DNA of 18,885 nucleotides from NCBI GenBank assembly GCA_964498785.1, contig CAZCJL010000125.1:1-18885 (forward strand), read 5' to 3'. Shown one piece after another: positions 15,459 through 18,885 of this stretch (its first letter is position 1; every line of letters begins with the position of its first letter). The position numbers and the translations under genes are program-made. Source of the stretch: Mariaggregatimicrobium sp964498785. Lineage in GTDB: Bacteria; Zhuqueibacterota; Zhuqueibacteria; Thermofontimicrobiales; Thiofontviventaceae. Below the pieces are notes generated by a model. The model was not told the DNA's origin. It did not search any database and saw nothing but the letters and a program-made list of their open reading frames with translations.

Positions 15459-16136
15459 TCATAAATCACCTCTTTTTTTCGCTGAAAATCCACCGGCAAA
15501 ATCAGTAACGCAGATGTATGAATACAGCGTATGGCTACCAAAAGCAACCCCGACGACTTTAAACTCTGAGTTAAAAATGTTTTTCCGGTGACCTCGCCCA
15601 ACGACTCCGTCATCGATAATTAGTCCCGCGACAATATCCCGTGCATTGTTACGACCATACGCGATATTTTCACCAATCGTATTTTGCCATTTACCATACT
15701 TTTGAATTCGATGTGGAAAATTTTTACCGTCTGTTCCAACATGCCCTGTTTTTCCTGTTGGCCCTTGATCCAAAACGTGATCAAGCGCGGCGCGAGATAA
15801 TGCTTTCGAATAGTGCAATGCACCAACTGGTTTAGCATATTTTAAAAATCGGATCGCCTCGTCCAGAGCAGCTACTCCCTCGTTAGTGATAATTACAGGT
15901 TCTCCGGGACGTTGAACTAACTTACCAACATAATACGGTTTTAACTTCTCTAAAATTGCTGCATATCGAGCCGGACTCTGCCGCGCCATATTTAATTCCT
16001 GCACTACATTTCGTTCAATGATTTCGGCAAACCGCTCTCGTTAAATCGGGCGCTGTTGAGAACAACTCGTCAATAATCCAGTTATTAAAATTAGAGAGAA
16101 AATAACTATTATTTTGGTATGATTTAAAAAATTCAT
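15459..16136 (-). pseudogene. CAP/SCP-domain lipoprotein gene interrupted by an in-frame TAA
   Basis: The frame starts with a good lipoprotein signal peptide from the ATG at 16134-16136: a hydrophobic helix ending in LLTSC (lipid Cys at residue 25), then SQQRPI. An in-frame TAA (16041-16043) follows, and the same frame then runs on without a break through RERFAEIIERNVVQELNMAR into a complete CAP domain. From Met at 16004 the remaining part is 181 residues with HVGTDG (His88), GENIAYG (Glu112), DDGVVGRGHRKNIF (Asp131, His139) and the C-terminal VTDFAGG strand, all standard for bacterial SCP/CAP proteins. The domain itself looks undamaged. A recent nonsense mutation is the simplest reading; stop read-through, internal initiation at 16004 giving an unexported protein, or a sequence error are alternatives. 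Confidence 0.85.
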
Positions 16137-16181
16137 TTAAACCTCATTGTTGAAAAATAGTTAAGCCACAATCAATATTTT

Positions 16182-16433
16182 TTATTGTGTATAGCCTTTC
16201 AAACAATTGCAAATCAATTCAATCCAATCATTACAGGTAAATTTTCCTCGTTCCCATTTCTTCCATTTTTTTAAAATTCTTTCCTGTTTCATGTCTTCGA
16301 TGTTTTTACCATTATCCCATTCATTACGAACGATATTGATCGAATTAATCATCATATCGCGATACTCTTTCAACTCGTCAATGGAATAATCACGACCGTG
16401 TCCGGCGACGATTTTAACATCAGGAGGTATCAT
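16182..16433 (-). pseudogene. C-terminal fragment of an MBL-fold metallo-hydrolase
   Basis: The 83-residue frame begins at PPDVKIVAGHGRDYS, which matches the strand and GHG metal-ligand motif that normally lie about 70 residues from the end of MBL-fold hydrolases. It continues with the usual C-terminal helices (ELKEYRDMMINSI, KKWKKWERGKF, DWIELICNCL). The HxHxDH metal site and the rest of the fold are missing. Upstream in frame there are only six more sense codons before a stop, and a family A repeat begins about 50 bp away at 16488. The gene was therefore probably truncated by a rearrangement there. It is on the same strand as the damaged CAP gene and adjacent to it. Confidence 0.72.
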
Positions 16434-16781
16434 GATATATACGCAGATTAATTAGTAGATGATTCATTTAATTTCATTAAAATATCGTTACTATTCAGCA
16501 TAGAGCTGTCATTCCTGCGGATGCAGGAATCCCCTAACTTTTTAATAATTAGGAGATTGCGGGACAAGCCCGGAATGACATTTTACAAAAAAATCAGACT
16601 TATGATACAGCTCTGACACCTGAATAGTTACAAAATATCTAAAAATATTTGTTTAGATGATATACTACTATTTGAGGCAATCAGATTACTTTTAAACTGA
16701 TTTATCATTGAAACATAATTATTTTTAAATCGTTTATGAACAAAAGACAATGCACATTCGGAATAAATCGGAGGGCTTTTT
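16434..16781. other. Intergenic region containing a family A repeat
   Basis: The middle is the family A element at 16488-16632. The remaining 16633-16781 is very AT-rich and presumably carries the promoter of the following secreted-protein gene, but no clear -35/-10 pair can be defended. Confidence 0.45.
16488..16632. repeat. Inverted-repeat element, family A, copy 2 (MITE-like)
   Basis: Ends actattcag (16490-16498) and ctgaatagt (16619-16628 region) pair, followed inwards by agagctgt (16503-16508 region) and acagctct (16607-16614 region). The interior has tgtcattcc near the left and ggaatgaca near the right. It shares a 31-bp identical left block with copy 1, but its interior is longer: about 145 bp against 124 bp. 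Confidence 0.85.
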
Positions 16782-17375
16782 ATGAAAAGTTTAATCGTCG
16801 TTGTCACAATAATTACATTGGCATTTTCCGTTTATGGTCAGGATGATACACAAACCTTAATTAGCGGTGATATTGAAAGCGGAGGCTACGGCGGGCCGGT
16901 TGTAAAAATCGGGCAGATCCACGGAAAGAACGGTATTTTCGTTGGTGGTCAGGGAGGGTGGATAATTAACCATCAGTTCATCCTCGGAGGCGGGGGCTAT
17001 GGCCTTACCAACGACATTCGTATGCAAAGCATTGAATCTACCGCTGATTTGTATTTGAATTTTGGCTACGGCGGATTATTTATTGAATACATTATTGCCC
17101 CGAAAAAATTATTGCACTTTGCGATCAATTCACTGGTTGGAGCAGGTGGTGTATCATTTCGTGATAAAAATTATGAGCAAACCGACTCTTACAACGACGA
17201 TTCGTTTTTTGTCTTTGAACCAGGAGTTTGTCTGGCCTTTAATTTGCATAAGCACATTCGAATAACGCTGGGTGGTAATTATCGCTATATCACCGGTGTG
17301 GATTTAGTAGGAACCAGCAACTCCGATCTCAGCGGCGCGACATTTGAAGTCCGGCTAAAATTCGGTTCTTTTTAA
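16782..17375 (+). CDS. Secreted, predicted outer-membrane beta-barrel protein of unknown function
   Basis: The 197-residue product begins with a clear Sec signal peptide (MKSLIVVVTIITLAFSVYG, cleavage likely before QDD). The mature part is rich in Gly and aromatic residues arranged in alternating strands, for example GGYGGP (34-39) and GGGGYGL (68-74), and it ends with the strand VRLKFGSF, whose terminal Phe is typical of outer-membrane beta-barrels. No enzymatic motif is visible. A strong GGAGGG precedes the ATG by seven bases. It stands alone, flanked by repeats and a minus-strand pair of genes. I cannot name a function; small porin-like or structural envelope proteins are the nearest idea. 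Confidence 0.8.
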   Translation: MKSLIVVVTIITLAFSVYGQDDTQTLISGDIESGGYGGPVVKIGQIHGKNGIFVGGQGGWIINHQFILGGGGYGLTNDIRMQSIESTADLYLNFGYGGLFIEYIIAPKKLLHFAINSLVGAGGVSFRDKNYEQTDSYNDDSFFVFEPGVCLAFNLHKHIRITLGGNYRYITGVDLVGTSNSDLSGATFEVRLKFGSF

Positions 17376-17405
17376 TATGAATAATTTATCAATAATCTTT
17401 CGCTT

Positions 17406-17437
17406 AGATTCCGAAGTCTATGAGATTTCGGAAATCT
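17406..17437. repeat. Diverged palindrome related to 3347-3381
   Basis: agattccgaagtct (17406-17419) and agatttcggaaatct (17423-17437) form an imperfect stem around atg, with the same ttccgaagtct core as the 35-bp palindrome upstream of dapF. It is 31 bp after the beta-barrel gene. It could act as a transcript-end hairpin, but no U-tract follows. Confidence 0.55.
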
Positions 17438-17521
17438 GATCCCGGCCAAGCAGTGATAGATTTCATTCTGGTTATGCAATATTATCGGAAAACACCATAA
17501 CAACACGGATTGAGTTTTCAA

Positions 17522-18148
17522 TTACGGACTAATTATTAAGTGAACTCCATTCTTCAAAAATAGAATCGCGAAAATTAGCAAGCCCAGACCTAATGCACGT
17601 ATTAGATGAATATAGCATTTGCTTTTCAATATAAACTTTGATCTTCCAATAAGCCGCGCGATAATTAATTTTGCACCTACCAGACAAATATACAACGCCA
17701 AAACGAACAAAAGAACCGCAGTTGCACCTACATCTGCTGCCCTGATAATAGTTGGCGCTCCGACTGAAAACCAAAATAAATACGGGCTCGGATTCAATAA
17801 ATTGACCAAAACTCCCGTGCGCAGGGAATGGCTTTTAGCACGTGCACCATTGACTGCAATGCCTTTAAACGTCAGGCTTTCATAAGCCAGATAAGTCAGG
17901 AAAAATGCGCCGGCAATCGAAATTCCTCCCAACACAGATTGAAGATCTGATAATTGAGCGACCAGGAATAATGTTCCCAATACGATTGGCAGGTCAGTTA
18001 TGAGCGGCGCCACAGCCACTTTCATTCCTGCTATTCCACCATGACGCAATGATTCTGATACCACCAGCATTAAAAGCGGTCCCGGGGAAATACCACCACT
18101 CAAGCCAAACACAATGCCTGAAATTAGAAACGTTATTTCACTATTCAT
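17522..18148 (-). CDS. LysE/RhtB-family amino-acid exporter
   Basis: An inner-membrane exporter of the LysE superfamily. The 208-residue protein has about six hydrophobic segments. Its diagnostic motifs are GISPGPLLMLVVSESLRHG (19-37), the conserved first-helix signature, and NLLNPSPYLFW (116-126). Family members export lysine, threonine, homoserine lactones or other amino acids; the substrate here cannot be read from the sequence. The start codon overlaps the stop of the upstream thioesterase gene by 4 bp (ATGA), indicating translational coupling in a two-gene operon. Confidence 0.9.
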   Translation of the reverse strand: MNSEITFLISGIVFGLSGGISPGPLLMLVVSESLRHGGIAGMKVAVAPLITDLPIVLGTLFLVAQLSDLQSVLGGISIAGAFFLTYLAYESLTFKGIAVNGARAKSHSLRTGVLVNLLNPSPYLFWFSVGAPTIIRAADVGATAVLLFVLALYICLVGAKLIIARLIGRSKFILKSKCYIHLIRALGLGLLIFAILFLKNGVHLIISP

Positions 18149-18549
18149 GATTCGTCAAAAAACACATTGCGAAAATCGTTATCCATCGGGATCGGTTTGC
18201 CTGTTTTATCGATGAACACTGCCACCATTTCTGCGTCGATTAGACGTTTGCCTGTTTTTACATTGAAAATCTCCTGCCGAAACGTAATACTTGTCCGACC
18301 CGCATTGATTCCCTCCAGCGTAATTTCCAGTTCATCACCTAAAAAAGCCGGTGCCTGATATTTGATATTCGCCTCCACTACAACAACGTATTTACCCTTT
18401 TTTATGAAATCATCAAACGGCATTCCGGCTTGTTCCATGGTGGCAACACGCGCATATTCACAGTAATTTAGATAGACAGCATAATTCACGTGGCCCTGAG
18501 CATCCAGTTCATAAGAGCGAACTTTGAGTTTCTGTGTGTATTTTTTCAT
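18145..18549 (-). CDS. 4HBT hotdog-fold acyl-CoA thioesterase (YbgC/FadM-like)
   Basis: A 134-residue single hotdog domain that should hydrolyse acyl-CoA thioesters in the cytoplasm. The family signature RSYELDAQGHVNYAVYLNY (11-29) includes the catalytic Asp16, and the central beta strands VVVVEANIKYQAPAFLGDEL (55-74) fit the fold. The chain length preferred is not evident. The ATG is preceded by AGAGGAG at good spacing. It is the first gene of the pair with the LysE-type exporter. The functional link between the two is unclear; they may simply share a promoter. Confidence 0.92.
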   Translation of the reverse strand: MKKYTQKLKVRSYELDAQGHVNYAVYLNYCEYARVATMEQAGMPFDDFIKKGKYVVVVEANIKYQAPAFLGDELEITLEGINAGRTSITFRQEIFNVKTGKRLIDAEMVAVFIDKTGKPIPMDNDFRNVFFDES

Positions 18550-18885
18550 GAGCTCCTCTGCAAGAATTTACTTTTTGTGTCATTCACTTTTTTGAAATAG
18601 TCTGATGCACTCCAAGGTAGTACGATTCAATAAACTCTGGTGAAAATAGAAAATATAATCAAAAAATGCAAACTATTTTTAACCTGAAATATTCATAAAT
18701 ATTTGCCGTAGAAACGCTACGGCGCAAAAAAATTAAAACGTAATTCTATTCGTGAATATAAACTGAGTTTTAAAAATAGATTTGTTTAGCCTGCATTATT
18801 CACAAAACGTGCCATAGAAGCACAGAGGTTACAGAGAAACAACAACGTGTGTGCACATTACTTTTCAAACTGAGTTAAGAAAAAT
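18550..18885. other. Upstream region of the thioesterase gene
   Basis: No gene is seen. It holds a short hairpin, gccgtag (18705-18711) with ctacggc (18717-18723), and at its end the inverted copy of the family C repeat. An aacctgaaatattcata run at 18681-18697 resembles the left end of family C copy 1 (9101-9117), so the element remnant may extend back to there. Confidence 0.5.
18790..18885. repeat. Inverted-repeat element, family C, copy 2 (runs off the window)
   Basis: Read on the minus strand, this 96-bp block matches 9184-9279 with only a handful of differences, including the shared acacgttgttgtttctctgt and ggcacgttttgtgaata segments. It reaches the last base of the window, so its other half is not visible. 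Confidence 0.82.

Noticed and set aside
16431..16454. Plus-strand start with a good GGAGGT box
   Set aside because: The frame encodes only seven residues before TAG, and the GGAGGT is simply the reverse strand of the MBL fragment's Pro-Pro codons.
14855..16632. A composite transposon made of the two family A repeats
   Set aside because: No transposase, integrase or target-site duplication is visible; the repeats are short palindromes and both lie in intergenic DNA.
17406..17437. Rho-independent terminator after the beta-barrel gene
   Set aside because: The stem is AT-rich and imperfect, and no T-run follows on either strand.

Overview
The window reads as chromosomal DNA of a moderately AT-rich, Gram-negative-type bacterium. 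It carries about fifteen intact or nearly intact protein genes, a small patch of decayed genes, and an unusually dense set of short palindromic repeat elements. The following together fit an FCB-group lineage such as Calditrichota, KSB1 or Ignavibacteria: a Big_5/SbsA-type Ig-like surface lipoprotein, a CHASE2 cyclase, HD-GYP, STAS/SpoIIE signalling, a diaminopimelate pathway, an archaeal-type GatD-like amidohydrolase and an outer-membrane beta-barrel candidate. This placement is inferred from gene content only. No rRNA, tRNA or CRISPR array was seen.

Layout. At 344-6604 (minus strand) a likely transcription unit runs surface lipoprotein, lysA, dapF, CHASE2/class III cyclase-like protein. LysA and DapF act at the diaminopimelate step of lysine and peptidoglycan synthesis. 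A repeat element and a 35-bp palindrome sit between lysA and dapF. At 6974-10317 two molybdenum-cofactor maturation genes, a MocA/MobA-like nucleotidyltransferase and xdhC, lie on the plus strand around a convergent membrane HD-GYP phosphodiesterase gene. At 10453-13286 (plus) there is an M42 metallopeptidase, then a STAS anti-sigma-antagonist protein and a SpoIIE/PP2C phosphatase, two parts of a partner-switching module whose kinase is not in the window. At 13287-14669 (minus) a GatD-like protein abuts the phosphatase gene stop to stop.

The stretch 14855-16632 is bounded by two copies of one inverted-repeat element. Between them lie only damaged genes: an interrupted ORF, a CAP-domain lipoprotein whose signal peptide is cut from its domain by one in-frame TAA, and a C-terminal scrap of an MBL-fold hydrolase. 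Beyond it are a secreted beta-barrel-like protein (plus), then a 4HBT thioesterase and a LysE-type exporter overlapping by 4 bp (minus).

Four families of short inverted-repeat elements are visible. Three occur as two copies each inside this one window (about 135/3421; 9101/18790; 14855/16488); the fourth (6654-6783) is single. I did not find a convincing new multi-gene defence or biosynthetic system. The points most worth following are the cyclase domain that lacks most catalytic residues, the bacterial GatD without GatE, the nonsense-interrupted CAP lipoprotein, and the repeat families.
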